Shown piece after piece: positions 35,700 to 43,790 of a stretch of 64,000 nt of DNA (position 1 is the first letter of the stretch; every line of letters begins with the position of its first letter). The notes under the pieces are model-generated. The model was not told the DNA's origin. It searched no databases and was given only the letters and a program-made list of their open reading frames with translations. The stretch covers positions 116,908,281-116,972,280 of the forward strand of contig NC_135498.1 of NCBI RefSeq assembly GCF_052857255.1. Reading direction: 5' to 3'. The translations under genes and the position numbers were made by a program. Source of the stretch: Amblyomma americanum. Taxonomy: Eukaryota; Arthropoda; Arachnida; Ixodida; Ixodidae.

Positions 35700-37001
35700 G
35701 TGGTGGTAGGTCAACCAAAAAACAGCGACATAGCATACTGAAATCGCAGGATGGCCAAGTTGCTTCATATTCGCAGTGAAAGAGAAGCAGCAGAAGCAAA
35801 GAGTAGAATGGGCAGAAGAAAGAACTGAAATGAAATTGGCCCGGACCGCACCGCCAGAGGCACAACGGGCGGTAGGAATGAAAACCAACGCTGCCAGGCT
35901 TCCTTTGGGATACTGCCATTTTCGTTTCGCATTAATACTCTGCACATCCTGCTTTGCTTTCCCACGCCTCACACACCATGACGCACATTTAGTTATCTAA
36001 ACAAACCATATCGCAATATCTCTGCGAACAGATAGGCAAGTTTACGTAACCTCACTATGAGAAACAGCCTAACGGCATCATCAAACCATGCAAAATCTTA
36101 TGAAGACCAGGGGTCATACTATATAAATATTCACTTCATCTCCATTTCACTTGGTCATGACGTCAATCGGGATGAAAGCAACCTAGGGAGCGAGCGTGAG
36201 AGTAGCGGCCAATCACGGGCACAGCTGGCCTGGCCGCAGCACCACCGCTAGCCTGCCTGCTGCTGACTATGCATCCTGTCCTGCCGAAGGACAGCGACTA
36301 TGGTCCGTCAGTTCGTCGCACGACGACAGCACAGTTTCTCTGCCGAGACCCAATTATTGCGATGATAAGATCGTCATTCGTCTCGAACGTGGTGCTCCGC
36401 CATTTGTTGGCGTCAGAACCTGTCCGCCAGATTAGCATGAGCGTGAGTTGGGGTGTATTAAATAACATAAAAGTAAAATGAATCGTTGCATAATGTTGCC
36501 CCAGACTTCCTTTCGTTCACTTTCATACCATGCGCATTTTGCTATAGTGTCCATGTATAGGTAAAATGCAGAAAGGTTAGCGGTCTTTTCAACCTGCTTT
36601 TGATTTGTTTACGCATCAATCGGATTCAAGAAATAACTAGATAATGCTGCTGGGCTGTGTGCGCTCTCGCAGGAAAATTTGTTTTGATTGAATTTTAGTG
36701 GCGGTGCAGATTACGCTTAGCAAGGTAAGCGGCAGGGCATGACCACGACCGAACGGTAACGCCAGCTACCTTCGAGTCTTCGGAAGTGCACGAGGCAGAG
36801 CTTGGAGCGACATTCGTTCCAGGAGTTCCGTCGCATGCCGAAGAAATCCCCGCCGCTGCGGTAGCTCAACACCGACAGGCCGACGGTAATTGCACTGAGG
36901 GTGACAGCCACTCCAAGGAACGAGGACGCCATGGGCCCCAGGCCTGCTTCCTGCGACTGTTGCGGTGCATGCGCCAGGTGTCGTAGCTTCTTACAGGACA
37001 T
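11911..37001 (-). CDS. M13 (neprilysin-like) pseudoprotease, 9-exon gene
   Basis: The exons join in perfect phase into a 757-residue protein, the usual M13 length. Residues 1-27 are cytoplasmic, about 28-46 form a membrane anchor (type II), and the ectodomain has the family cysteines C64, C69, C87 and C95 and the PCEDFYRFACGSW signature at 86-98. The M13_N helical region follows, with WIDAESREVAVDKL-type sequence in exon 7. The catalytic C-terminal lobe ends with PMNPHKRC near 703-710. Known M13 enzymes use HExxH plus the Glu of ENIAD for zinc; here the aligned residues are A566-A567-L568-A569-R570 and L618-E-P-F-E-G623, so peptidase activity is not expected. The NAF/Y motif is RYHYY and the HSP..R block is lost. 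Sequons such as N81-R-S suggest glycosylation. A 44-residue tail follows the usual C-terminus. Extra 5' exons are possible. A decoy, binding or scaffold role is inference. Confidence 0.88.
13570..14130 (+). repeat. SINE family A (5'-truncated host copy) split by a second SINE
   Basis: Host copy parts are 13570-13722 and 14058-14130. They share the body blocks gatgtcagggcac and atccccaggtgatcg, then after the break acaggtgtccgccgagatatg and a cctcaagaccaattttcat end. The break is exactly at the target duplication of the inner SINE. Its end lies 28 bp from the exon 8 donor of the gene on the other strand. Confidence 0.85.
13723..14045 (+). repeat. SINE family A, full length, nested
   Basis: The tRNA-like head is at about 13726-13800 (gtggctcagtggttagag A-box region, gggttcgaaccc B box). 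The body and an A-rich tail ending in (att)n run to 14045. It is flanked by identical 12-bp duplications ttacggcgcggt at 13711-13722 and 14046-14057. Confidence 0.92.
14158..14465 (-). CDS. M13 pseudoprotease exon 8 (degenerate zinc site)
   Basis: The acceptor is GGTATACAG|GTAC and the donor GAGATAG|GTGCGG. Phases 2 and 1 fit both neighbours. In known M13 enzymes this exon would carry NAF/Y, HExxH and GENIAD. Here the aligned sequence is RYHYYANEL, then LAGLGAQYAAALARAFD (14336-14350 encode A-A-L-A-R at the HExxH position), WW, and LEPFEG (14177-14194) at the ENIAD position. The framework G.G, FD, WW and Cys are kept. A second acceptor at 14507 would break the phase. A SINE remnant begins about 28 bp beyond the donor. 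Confidence 0.9.
15515..15925 (+). repeat. Dispersed repeat, family C, copy 2 (diverged)
   Basis: It starts cgctgtgtcgtagtggttcag, resembling the start at 9946, and later carries caggttgtgatcatg, gtcacgtgacctaggtgg and aatgctttcgccttaaaa. These correspond in order to blocks of the copy at 9946-10270. Boundaries are approximate. Confidence 0.55.
16080..16335 (-). repeat. tRNA-derived SINE, family B
   Basis: Read on the minus strand, the tRNA-like head is at 16262-16335 (ggtggccaagtggttgagc A box, gggttcgatcccc B box), followed by gtacccaccggtgatacaat and a body ending in ccataaaaaccca and (atc)n. It is flanked by identical 14-bp duplications gccacatcaatcct at 16066-16079 and 16336-16349. A related copy lies at 43505-43790. 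Confidence 0.93.
17090..17142. repeat. Short near-perfect hairpin
   Basis: The arms cgacgattctgtaattccta and taggaattacagaatcgtcg are exact reverse complements, and the central cacttcaaagtg extends the stem after a one-base bulge. It lies in intron 7 of the M13 gene. It could be a foldback relic or an inverted duplication. Confidence 0.85.
18322..18672 (-). CDS. M13 pseudoprotease exon 7
   Basis: The acceptor is CTGCTTGCAG|CTAC and the donor CTCTTCAG|GTGCTC, in phase 2. It encodes YINARYPPPVRSAVDGVL and the family signature LRTTWIDAESREVAVDKLRR (the usual 'WmD..Tr..A..Kl'), then a glycosylation sequon M-N-A-S and a helical segment leading to the catalytic lobe. Confidence 0.9.
18673..20261 (-). 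other. Intron 6 of the M13 gene
   Basis: This is 1589 bp with consensus borders. It contains a tgcc/tgcatgcc-rich simple repeat at 19540-19612. Nothing else is recognised. Confidence 0.75.
19540..19612. repeat. TGCC-type microsatellite
   Basis: Imperfect repeats of tgcc, tgca and ctgcc occur in tandem. Open frames on either strand here are by-products of the repeat. Confidence 0.8.
20262..20507 (-). CDS. M13 pseudoprotease exon 6
   Basis: The acceptor is CATTTGCAG|GGTG and the donor TCGAG|GTGCGA, in phase 2. It encodes VTENDRVLATNVKLLQAVDG and a helical stretch with LHQLSWTLVQLLGW, then the conserved Cys region C-F-W-A-A-H-R-A-F-G. This is the inner helical part of the M13_N domain. Confidence 0.88.
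20508..21606 (-). other. Intron 5 of the M13 gene
   Basis: This is 1099 bp, AT-rich, with consensus borders; no element is recognised in it. Confidence 0.75.
21607..21786 (-). CDS. M13 pseudoprotease exon 5
   Basis: The acceptor is GATGCAG|GGATG and the donor CAGCACAG|GTGTGG, with phase 2 at both ends. It encodes DVEGLRHDEYAVAGALSES and the helix with ALKQMHKLATPG...TQWITLLNRHF, matching the family's 'mtl.eL....dW..ll' region. The 6.6-kb intron upstream holds LINE and RTE fragments and a GGAA microsatellite. Confidence 0.88.
22082..22436. repeat. GGAA/GAAA microsatellite
   Basis: About 355 bp of purine-only tetranucleotide repeats on the plus strand, with a pure (ggaa)n core at about 22325-22402 and mixed gaaa/ggaa/gaag units around it. 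Long open frames of Ser/Phe/Leu on the minus strand are repeat artefacts. Confidence 0.95.
23337..23620 (-). CDS. Possible exon of a small secreted peptide (unrecognised)
   Basis: The minus-strand frame encodes a hydrophobic stretch FLSSSLIVGLVIACVYG resembling a signal peptide core, followed by about 70 residues with C-Y-P, a C-R-C-N pair and a D-C, ending at TAA (23337-23339). No Met precedes the hydrophobic part before a stop near 23683, so a start would have to come from an upstream exon. I do not recognise a family. Tick salivary peptides often have this layout, but chance cannot be excluded. Confidence 0.2.
23890..25012 (-). pseudogene. Non-LTR retrotransposon 3' part: RNase H domain and CCHC-like end
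   Basis: Frame 24295-24996 shows a degenerate RNase H: EEAEEAAVALAIT (AE block), VIMSYSKSAVRNF (usual SDS region, Asp lost) and KWIWVPAHSFHTGNEMAAEKARG. Downstream, frame 23912-24142 has CPICKDPKGNLAHMMYGCP, the zinc-knuckle-like C-terminus common in I-like and related LINEs. A frame change separates the two, and the active-site Asp is replaced, so it is dead. It lies within intron 4 in the same orientation as the host gene. Confidence 0.75.
27481..28080 (+). pseudogene. RTE-type retrotransposon 3' end
   Basis: Frames 27499-27780 and 27743-27928 give LKRKVYKCCVLPVLTYGAETW, KLRKTQRAMERKMIGV, then KRKKWAWAGHVMQKEDNRWSL and PREGKRSKGR. These are the conserved C-terminal blocks of RTE/BovB-like reverse transcriptases. 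The end is followed by a gatgatgacgataatgatg tail, typical of the clade. One frameshift near 27745 and a stop in place of a codon after SKGR show it is inactive. Only the last ~600 bp are present. Confidence 0.85.
28375..28564 (-). CDS. M13 pseudoprotease exon 4
   Basis: The acceptor is CCGCATCTCAG|GCCTG and the donor GACAA|GTGAGC, a strong consensus. It starts in phase 1 and ends in phase 2. It encodes LWFSVRVSGAHHGRRLVRV and a helix through NNFVPISDK in the M13_N region. The foldback element at 28676-29231 begins only 112 bp upstream, in the preceding intron. Confidence 0.87.
28565..30766 (-). other. Intron 3 of the M13 gene
   Basis: This is 2202 bp with consensus borders. It contains foldback element copy 2 at 28676-29231. 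No coding signal is recognised in 29232-30766. Confidence 0.75.
28676..29231. mobile_element. Foldback/MITE-type DNA element, copy 2
   Basis: About 556 bp between TA dinucleotides. The left end is ccaggagtgtttcagag and the right end, reversed, ccagatgtttcaaggaa. Internal mirrored blocks include taccagtgttggcggacacc (left) against ggtgtctgccaacactggta (right), and ggacgcctagttgca against tgcaactaggcgcc, so most of the element can fold on itself. There is no open frame. It is homologous to 8901-9880. Confidence 0.8.
30767..30953 (-). CDS. M13 pseudoprotease exon 3
   Basis: The acceptor is CTACGCAG|GATC in phase 0 and the donor AATCTCG|GTGCGG in phase 1. It encodes the segment with AERAYRVCLYSQ, corresponding to the family's conserved 'A..fY.sC' helix, and ends in LDLDINWNLG, which joins to LWFSVRV of exon 4 as in the family's 'NW.lg..f.v.v' stretch. 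The polypyrimidine tract is weak. Confidence 0.85.
30954..34642 (-). other. Intron 2 of the M13 gene
   Basis: This is 3689 bp with consensus borders. It holds the 34297-34475 foldback. The rest is AT-rich; a short frame at 33118-33315 is discussed among the rejected items. Confidence 0.75.
34297..34475. repeat. Palindromic foldback sequence (about 80-bp arms)
   Basis: Left arm 34297-34376 (agtacc..., ctatccatcttctttttc, cggcttccctgcggcttgcgg) is mirrored by 34398-34475 (ccgcaagccgcagggaagccg, gaaaaggaagatggatag, ggtact). A loop of about 20 bp lies between them. It could be a miniature inverted-repeat element or an inverted duplication; no second copy is seen in the window. Confidence 0.8.
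34643..34836 (-). CDS. M13 pseudoprotease exon 2
   Basis: The acceptor is GCCGCCAG|ACTC and the donor GCTAAG|GTTTGT. Its two leading bases complete the Asp codon begun in exon 1. It encodes the hallmark N-terminal M13 motif PCEDFYRFACGSW and a helical segment ending in ARILAK. The coding frame differs from the longest open frame of this stretch and was identified from the motif and phase. Confidence 0.88.
34837..36769 (-). other. Intron 1 of the M13 gene
   Basis: This is 1933 bp with consensus borders. It contains a (atg)n microsatellite at 35656-35699 and a GC-richer patch at 36170-36440 of unknown meaning. Confidence 0.7.
35656..35699. repeat. ATG/TGA trinucleotide microsatellite
   Basis: About 14 tandem atg units on the plus strand. 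Polyhistidine and polyserine frames in this stretch derive from it. Confidence 0.95.
36770..37001 (-). CDS. M13 pseudoprotease exon 1 (cytoplasmic N-terminus and membrane anchor)
   Basis: The exon reads from ATG at 37001, with an in-frame TAA directly upstream, to a donor CGAAG|GTAGCT at 36770/36769 (phase 1). It encodes a short basic/polar segment, the hydrophobic stretch FLGVAVTLSAITVGLSVLSY as signal anchor, then the ectodomain start with the first two family cysteines (C64, C69). A second in-frame ATG at 36932, five residues before the hydrophobic stretch, would give a 734-residue protein. An acceptor-like CAACAG near 36957 leaves open that an upstream exon supplies the true start. Confidence 0.75.
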
Positions 37002-37141
37002 TTATATCATCTTTCGTGGTAGCACGTGCACAAGGAAGGGGCGCATACCTGGGCATGTCCTATTATCCAATCCTTCCCATGCACGATGTGCTGCTGAGCA
37101 ATGCAGTTAGGCTATATTGGCATCGTCAGCGGACTGAGTCT

Positions 37142-37143
<2 letters not shown>

Positions 37144-37172
<29 letters not shown>
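37144..37172 (+). repeat. 29-bp homopolymer G run
   Basis: An uninterrupted run of 29 G lies about 140 bp upstream of the putative start of the M13 gene, on its template strand. Runs of this length are rare and error-prone in sequencing, so the count may not be exact. Confidence 0.9.
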
Positions 37173-37174
<2 letters not shown>

Positions 37175-38955
37175 AGCAAACTAATATTCGAGAAACACTG
37201 TGCATCGGACCAGTTGGTAGATCTGCTTATATGCGTGGCCTATCACGTATTTTTCGAGTGAGCTACTTGCAGCATCACTCTGGCACGTCTAAGGCGTGCT
37301 CTAAGGCTTCCAATAGATACACTACTGTTATTTTGATCGCCTGGCAGCCAGCCTGTGGATACCACGATGAAAGTGCTTGGAGAGAAAGGGTGCCACGTCA
37401 ACCTAGGATGCTTCACCTCTTAAAGGGATGATGAGGCCAACTCCGTCCACAATTTGTTCTCTGTTCTTAAAAAGTACACAATATGAAAAAAAACTTTACA
37501 TCAGATAAAGAGGTACGCCAATGCGGTCCATGAGTGGCTGCGCTGCCAAATACCATAATGTTGTTTTTTGCCACAGGTATGCACGCACTTTGTAAGTGCT
37601 AGATAAGTTGAGTTGAACGTGGTGAAGATTATGCAAAATGATTAGCAAATGTGTTTTTCATTCGTTGAATTGCAAAACGTTTTTATAGTTTTCATTTGAC
37701 TAACGGCTATAGTCTTGAATTTTAGCAGCTAACGAAGGCCATTTGATGTTTTTTTTTTATTTAAGCATAATTTAATTCGGAACAAGGACATTGGTAAGTC
37801 AGCACGCATGTTCTTGGGTCCTTTCTTTCCAGTGCTACAGCATCTAAATCGAAACAACCTGCAACAAAGGACCTAGCGTTATACCATACTAAAAGGATGG
37901 CCCGGACAAACGCCCAGGGAATAGATGTCTCTAGTCGGAGCTGCACGACAATCATTCCGCTTACTGACTAATCACGGACGTGGCTAAGCTGCCATGTAGT
38001 CCTGCGTTTGACTGGCTGAAATGATGCCCAAAACACCTTTACCTGATTACATGTCATTTCACACACACTGGCGTTCTAACTCACCCGTTTGTCGACGTCA
38101 CTCCTTGAAGCAACCGGATAGCGTTCGGACATTCTTTAGAGCAGTCGTGGCAGGTAGGCGCACACTCCAACGTAAGGGGTTTGCTTGATCTCCGGGCCTC
38201 ACGTGACGTCGACTGAAGCCTTCCTGAATGGTTCTTCTTCTGCGTCGTCTTTGAATTAACGTAATCAGCGCGAATGGAGGCTTCATATACGCAGCCGCAG
38301 CGCGCTAATTGAACGCCACGTGATTCGCCCCGACATGTTTTGCTTGCATATGATTGAGACATATGTTTGAGACTAGGCGTCACCAAAAGTTCCTTCGAGC
38401 TGAGTCTCTATTCGCCCCAATGCCTATAATTACGCAGCACCTGCATTCGAGGCCGAAGACATGAGATATTTTATTCCGAAATACTACGGATCTGAAAGTG
38501 TCTCAGACATTCCTTTAAAAGTTTCTCTTTCTCATTTTGCAACAAAAATTCGCACGAGTAAAAATTTTAGCGTGCTAAAAAATGGTTTGAAAAGCTTAGT
38601 TTTCTGTACAAGAAACACCGCGCTCAATGGTGGCCCAGATTATACGTGTTTCTGATTAAAAAACAGATCTGATAATTACTGCTTGCTATGTATGCGCAAA
38701 AATATACAATATCTCGCGAAAATAACTTTTCCTCTGAAACCTTTATAGCATTTTGCTTCCAGTTTGTAAGTTACATTTGTCAAAATATGCTGGCTTAAAG
38801 AAATCTGGGAGGTTCAGCGCAAAAGAAGACGAAAGATGATGTCTCTCGAAGTGCGGAGAGTATAATAGTTCATTCACTCTTGGGAACAGTATTTGCTGCT
38901 GATCCAATTCACTTCTGTTTGCTTCGAACTTTTCGTATTCTCTCCAATTCCAGGC
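37173..38955. other. Intergenic; no gene recognised
   Basis: AT-rich DNA upstream of the M13 gene. No TATA/initiator arrangement or coding frame could be supported. Further 5' exons of the gene could lie here but none shows a clear signal. Confidence 0.4.
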
Positions 38956-38958
38956 ATG

Positions 38959-39150
38959 GCCTTCCTCGGTAGCTCAGTTACTGTGCTGTTTAATTGCTGA
39001 TGACGGGGTTGTGGAGTCGAATCCCGGTTTCGGCGATCTCTTTTCCAAGGGGCAAAACTTGAAAATTGCTCTGTGCTCTGTGATGTTAGTGCACGTTAAA
39101 GAACTCCAGATGGTCAAAAGTAATCCTGAGACTCTCCCTTGGGCTCCTTA
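38959..39150 (+). repeat. tRNA-derived SINE (diverged)
   Basis: The head has cttcctcggtagctcagtta and gagtcgaatcccgg (A- and B-box-like), followed by a body with gatgttagtgcacgttaaag and ctccagatggtcaaaag, which parallels the family A/D body. The 3' end is unclear. Confidence 0.75.
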
Positions 39151-41465
39151 CCTCCGACAAAGGCTTTGACTACTGTGGCGTCCGGCGGCAAAATAGCTCG
39201 AAGTGAAATTTGCCGGTAGTTAGACCATACTGGCTGACTCCGGTCGCGTGACTACTGCCGGTTCTGGAACTTCACATGACAGCACAGAGCCAATGAAACG
39301 ACACTGCCGGCAATATATTTCTCCAGTGTTCAGCTGGCAGCTGGCAGAATACTCCACACAAAAGTTGCCAGCAGTCTGCCCCCGCAGGCAGCCGCCTATC
39401 ACGACACCACAGTGTCGACATATTCTCCCACAGCCTATTGCACCGGCAGCCGCCATTCCATCCGACATCTCAAAAGTGCTGCCGGCCAGTAACCTGACCT
39501 AATATCAGCTAACCTGAAGGAACAAAACATCAGACAAATACCTCAGCGCCTCGCATCCCGCGCTTCAAAACTGCCGGCAGCGCCAACCTTACCTAACCCA
39601 ACGGAAACTAAAGTAACAGAATCTCATCAACTGGTTTGAGGGCGCAGACCACGATGCTGAGTACCTCGACTGTAGCCCCTTCGGGTCATGCATCCAGCCA
39701 AACTGATAACACTGCTACCATTCTTTTGCTCGAGATATGTTGCCGGCTGCCGGCAAGGTATCCACTATGTGTGGCAAAGGCTGCACGTGCAACGCGAACA
39801 AAAGTAAGACAGAACTGCGATCATGCATGGATTAGAGGAGCGTCTTGGCTTACTCGGATTGTTACTGTGCCGACAATTGTAGCTGCTGGCAATAAACGAG
39901 TCAGTTATATCAGTAGGGATTAGTTCATGCAACTTATAAGGTTGATGGAACTAATCAGCTTAAGGTGCGCGTAACCTCAACCATCAGCTCCTGATAACAC
40001 ATGCAATGCAACACATTTCGCAGATGTAACATATCTCGATGCGTACTGACATGTAGAACACAGCGAATTCACCCAATGGCATGCAACTGGTTTACAGCTG
40101 ATATATTTCAAGAAGGCGATTTAATCCTAGCTGTCTAGTAAACACAGCTGTCCTGCTTTACGTCTCCGGAACCTACTTGCTATATACCAGAGAGAAAAAG
40201 TTGATAGGCATCAGCTAGCGCCAGATAGGACGTCATACGTTTAGGTGTTGTTTTTCCCTCATTACTGAGTAAAGTCTGTTCCAGCCTCAGCCACTTTTAT
40301 TATGTGTGCGCACAGCAATTTCTAACAGCTTTGGTAACATCGAGCGGTTTGGTGCTGCGCACACCCTCTAAGTGTCACTATGAATTCGTAAAGTTGGCAG
40401 ATGCCAGCCAACTTTTCTAACGTCAGCTCAGCAAATGTTTTTACTTATGCGTCCGACAGCGTCCTTCGCCTTCGGCTTCTGCGTTTTCACGCGTAAATGA
40501 GAAAACGCTGCCCAGGAACCTTTCCAACTCGCAGACCACTCAGAAAGATGCATATTCCCATTTTGTGCGGGTACCATCGACAATCAGTGTCAGGCGCGCT
40601 GACAAGTCGCGTTTAAAGATTCGACGCGGCAGAGTAGCGCTCACCTTGAGCGAAGAGTTCGCTCAGCGAACGGGACACCGCGGAGCTTATGCGCACGACA
40701 CTGCCGACATAATCGTGACTGCGGTGGTCACATTTGCATACAAAATGACGCCCGGCATTCAGGGAAGATTCACCGACGTTCCGGAGACCAAGTTGCGCGT
40801 GAATGCAGTTTACGCGTGATGTTGCAAGTAAGGGCACGCGTAAAGGTGCGGTAATAGCAACGACCTGTGGGCGTCTACGCGGTTTATGCGGGGAATTGAT
40901 TTTGAAGCCGCAGCGGCGACTGGCAACAAGGTTGCAAAAAGGAGACACTCATCGCCAAGACGTCCACAAATGTCTTGACCTAGGCTTTATGTTCGAACCG
41001 AGTTTGGGTAAACAAAATGGATGAAACACGGCCTTCTCCTGTCATTGGTGAAGTGTTTTCCAGCGCAGGAACTTCAGCTGTTGTGTTTTGAAGCACCCAC
41101 GTTTTCGTTAATCCCAGTGAAAAGATGAACAACTGCCAAGAGGCCGATGGGTTCTTTTCAGCAAAAGCGAAAGCCTGCTTGGAAGAACTAGGTTTGACTG
41201 CTCCATCCCGGGCACAAGTTTGTAAATTCTTCCGTGACAATTAGAGGCGCCTTTCCTCTGCTCCGCATTAAGTAAACAGGGCATTACGTTAAGAACGTCG
41301 TTTTCGAAAAATTTGCCTCGTATTCTTAGTGCTTTCAAAAAAACTTGTACCAAAGAAAAAAACGTTATTGATGGCTTTTCTCCCGTATTTTCAACCCTGC
41401 TCTATTAGGGGATTCCATATAATTTTCAGCATGTAATTTACTACTGTATAATGCGCAGTACTCTG
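39151..41465. other. Intergenic; no gene recognised
   Basis: A moderately GC-rich patch at 39160-39960 contains several ctgccggc motifs of unknown meaning, and 40560-40960 has overlapping short frames in both strands without family resemblance. Nothing else is supportable. Confidence 0.35.
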
Positions 41466-41476
41466 ATTGCTGTTCC

Positions 41477-41718
41477 TGAGCCGCCCCGGTCGTTTAGTGG
41501 TTATGGCGCTCGGCTGCTGGCCCGAAAGACGCGGGTTCGATCCCGGCCGCAGCGGCCGAATTTCGATGGAGCTGAAATTCTTGAGGCCCATGTGCTGTGT
41601 AATGTCAGTGCACATAAAAGAACGCCAACGGTCGAAATTTCCGGAGCCTTTCACTGCGGCGTCCCTCAAAGCCTGACTCGCTTTGGGACGTTGAACATCC
41701 GTAAACCAAACCAAACCA
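41477..41718 (+). repeat. tRNA-derived SINE, family D, with clear target duplication
   Basis: The head is at about 41481-41555 (ggtcgtttagtggttatggc A box, gggttcgatcccgg B box). The body has gatggagctgaaattc, gtaatgtcagtgcac and gggacgttgaacatcc, with a (aaacc)n tail. It is flanked by identical 11-bp repeats attgctgttcc at 41466-41476 and 41719-41729. Confidence 0.93.
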
Positions 41719-41729
41719 ATTGCTGTTCC

Positions 41730-42794
41730 GTGCTTTGCAAATTGGGTCTATCACTAAATCGCTAACTAAATCAGGCGATATTTTCGACCACATATTCGGG
41801 TGTAAATCAGCTTATTGAGAAAACTTTTCCTTGTTCGGGTTTTTTCGGGGAATTTTTTGCAGCGGAAGGAAATTTACTGCGACAGTTCGTTTTTCTGCTA
41901 GGCTAAGTAAAAAAGCGTATTTTTTGCTCAATATTTCATAAACAACATGTTCTACTAAAAAGTATTTGCCAATTAATTTTTTCCCCCATCGATTACAAAT
42001 ATTTCGCCGCGTACGTTACTATTCTCCTACAGAGCTCTCTGACCTTTGTGGAAGACCAACCTGCCTTTATTTGTACATTTTGAAAAACATTCAGTACCAC
42101 ACGGACCATTTTCAATGCACAATATCCTTGGAATCAGAGTGTCGTTAGCGTGGGTAGCGCTTAATACAGTGGTTCCGATGAGATGTCGGGTTGGTAGCCT
42201 AGTTCAGGCTTCAAAATCCTCCTTATCGCACTTATACTCAAATTCTTCCGTCTCATGAAAACAAACGTTAAAAGATGTTTAAGATTCCAGGTTGACCAAA
42301 GGCACTCTTCTGGAATAAGCGTTAGATATCCACAAATTTTGTCTTGTGGTGCCTTCAGCTTTGTGAACTGCAAAATCAACATCGTCCAGAAGCCTCATTT
42401 CTGAGAAGCAATCGGGTTAAACCTGATTTTTAAGCAATATGTTCGGGGAGCAAGACTCGGCTTAAATCTAGTTTCGCCCGAGAACGAGAGACTGTACACA
42501 TACATAACGTAAATAAACAACTTAAAGCATCATTCACCAACGTTTTCATTTCCTAAAGGTCGGACGCAGGCGGAAAATTTGCACTTCACCCCTCCACAAC
42601 AAAAACAAAAAAGGCATCCAAATATGGTTTACAGCGTACTTTATTGCAAAAGAACATCTTTATTTGTCAAAAGTCATTCACCGACTTTCACAAACTAAAA
42701 TTACCAATCTATACTTGGGGGATTTCCCTAAACATTTGACTAGCACAGTCCTTGCTGCTAGTTATCGATCAGTTCGCTCTCATCCTACCAAATG
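41730..42794. other. Intergenic; no gene recognised
   Basis: AT-rich sequence without recognisable coding or repeat signal. Confidence 0.4.
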
Positions 42795-42880
42795 TTAGCC
42801 ATCCCGGTTAGCTCATTTGGTACAGCGCCTTCTCCGGTGAAGCGGCGGTCCCGGTTTCGAACCCCGGTCCAGGACGGATA
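42795..42880 (+). repeat. tRNA-like sequence (probable SINE head)
   Basis: It contains cccggttagctcatttggta (A-box region) and ggtttcgaaccccgg (B box), but the two acceptor-stem ends do not pair well, so a functional tRNA gene is unlikely. The following sequence could be the body of a SINE family not otherwise seen in this window. Confidence 0.55.
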
Positions 42881-43504
42881 TTTCTTTAACTACACAGTTT
42901 CTATGCAAGCTGTGCAGCTTTCCCTTGCAGCCATATGGCTAAGCTCGGGTGGATCTCAGTGATACTCCTTTATTATAAAATTACTCGCATGAAAAAGACA
43001 GTATGATGTTCTTCAAGAATGTCAGCAATTAAGCCATGAAGCATGTGCGTATAGTGTCGGCGGTTAACATATTATAACGCTAGACATTTTCATTCTGCAT
43101 ACGACAAGACTGTCGTTAATCATCTACAAATATGGCGATCGCCCTGTCCATTGTTCTACTTTTCTCCAAGTTTCGTTCTAAATGTCAATCGTGACGAGAG
43201 CGCAGGCCTAGCCCTTCCTTCTCGTGGCTTCTGCTGCAGGCCGTCTCTCGACTACTCGTCCACATGTCCCGTTCCCTCCCTCGTCAGAGCAACATTTAGG
43301 CGGCGTTTAGCTCATTACAGGCTATCATCACCTGTAAAACCATTCTCGATAGAATGTACGCTCATCTCACGCGAGGCTTCCAGGGTCTGAGCAGCCGAAC
43401 AACCCAAAAACTAAAGTCGCGCTATTCTTTGCCTCCCAATTTGTTAGAACATCCTGAAGTGCTCGCGCCGAGCACAGCTGGGATGACTGTGCGGTGCCAG
43501 GGCC

Positions 43505-43790
43505 GCACAGCCCATCCCATAGCGCATGCGAAGGTGCGGGATTCGATCCCCAGTGCCGCCGGGTATACCCACCGGTGATACAATGGGTACAACCTTTCCC
43601 CTGGCCTGGTGCTCAGCTTTCCCCTGGCCTGGTGCTCAGCTGATCAAGGTGAAATGCTTGGGAAATGGGTCTTTGACGCCACCTTGAGCATACGAAAAAT
43701 ACCTTGTGCCATGGCGCTCTTTGGCCAAAGCTGCCCTTGCGGCAAAAAAATTCACAATCATCATCACCATCACCATCACATAGGAGATCG
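43505..43790 (+). repeat. SINE family B, second copy with internal duplication
   Basis: It shares gggattcgatccccagtgcc, cccaccggtgatacaatggg, gaaatgcttgggaaatggg and ataccttgtgccatggcgct with the family B SINE at 16080-16335, here in plus orientation, ending in (atc)n. A 26-bp segment (ctttcccctggcctggtgct...) is tandemly duplicated at about 43590-43640. The first part of the tRNA-like head is disturbed. Confidence 0.88.

Noticed and set aside
42800..42875. Genuine tRNA gene
   Set aside because: A and B boxes are present but the acceptor stem does not close; SINE head is more likely. The same holds for the other tRNA-like heads in the window.
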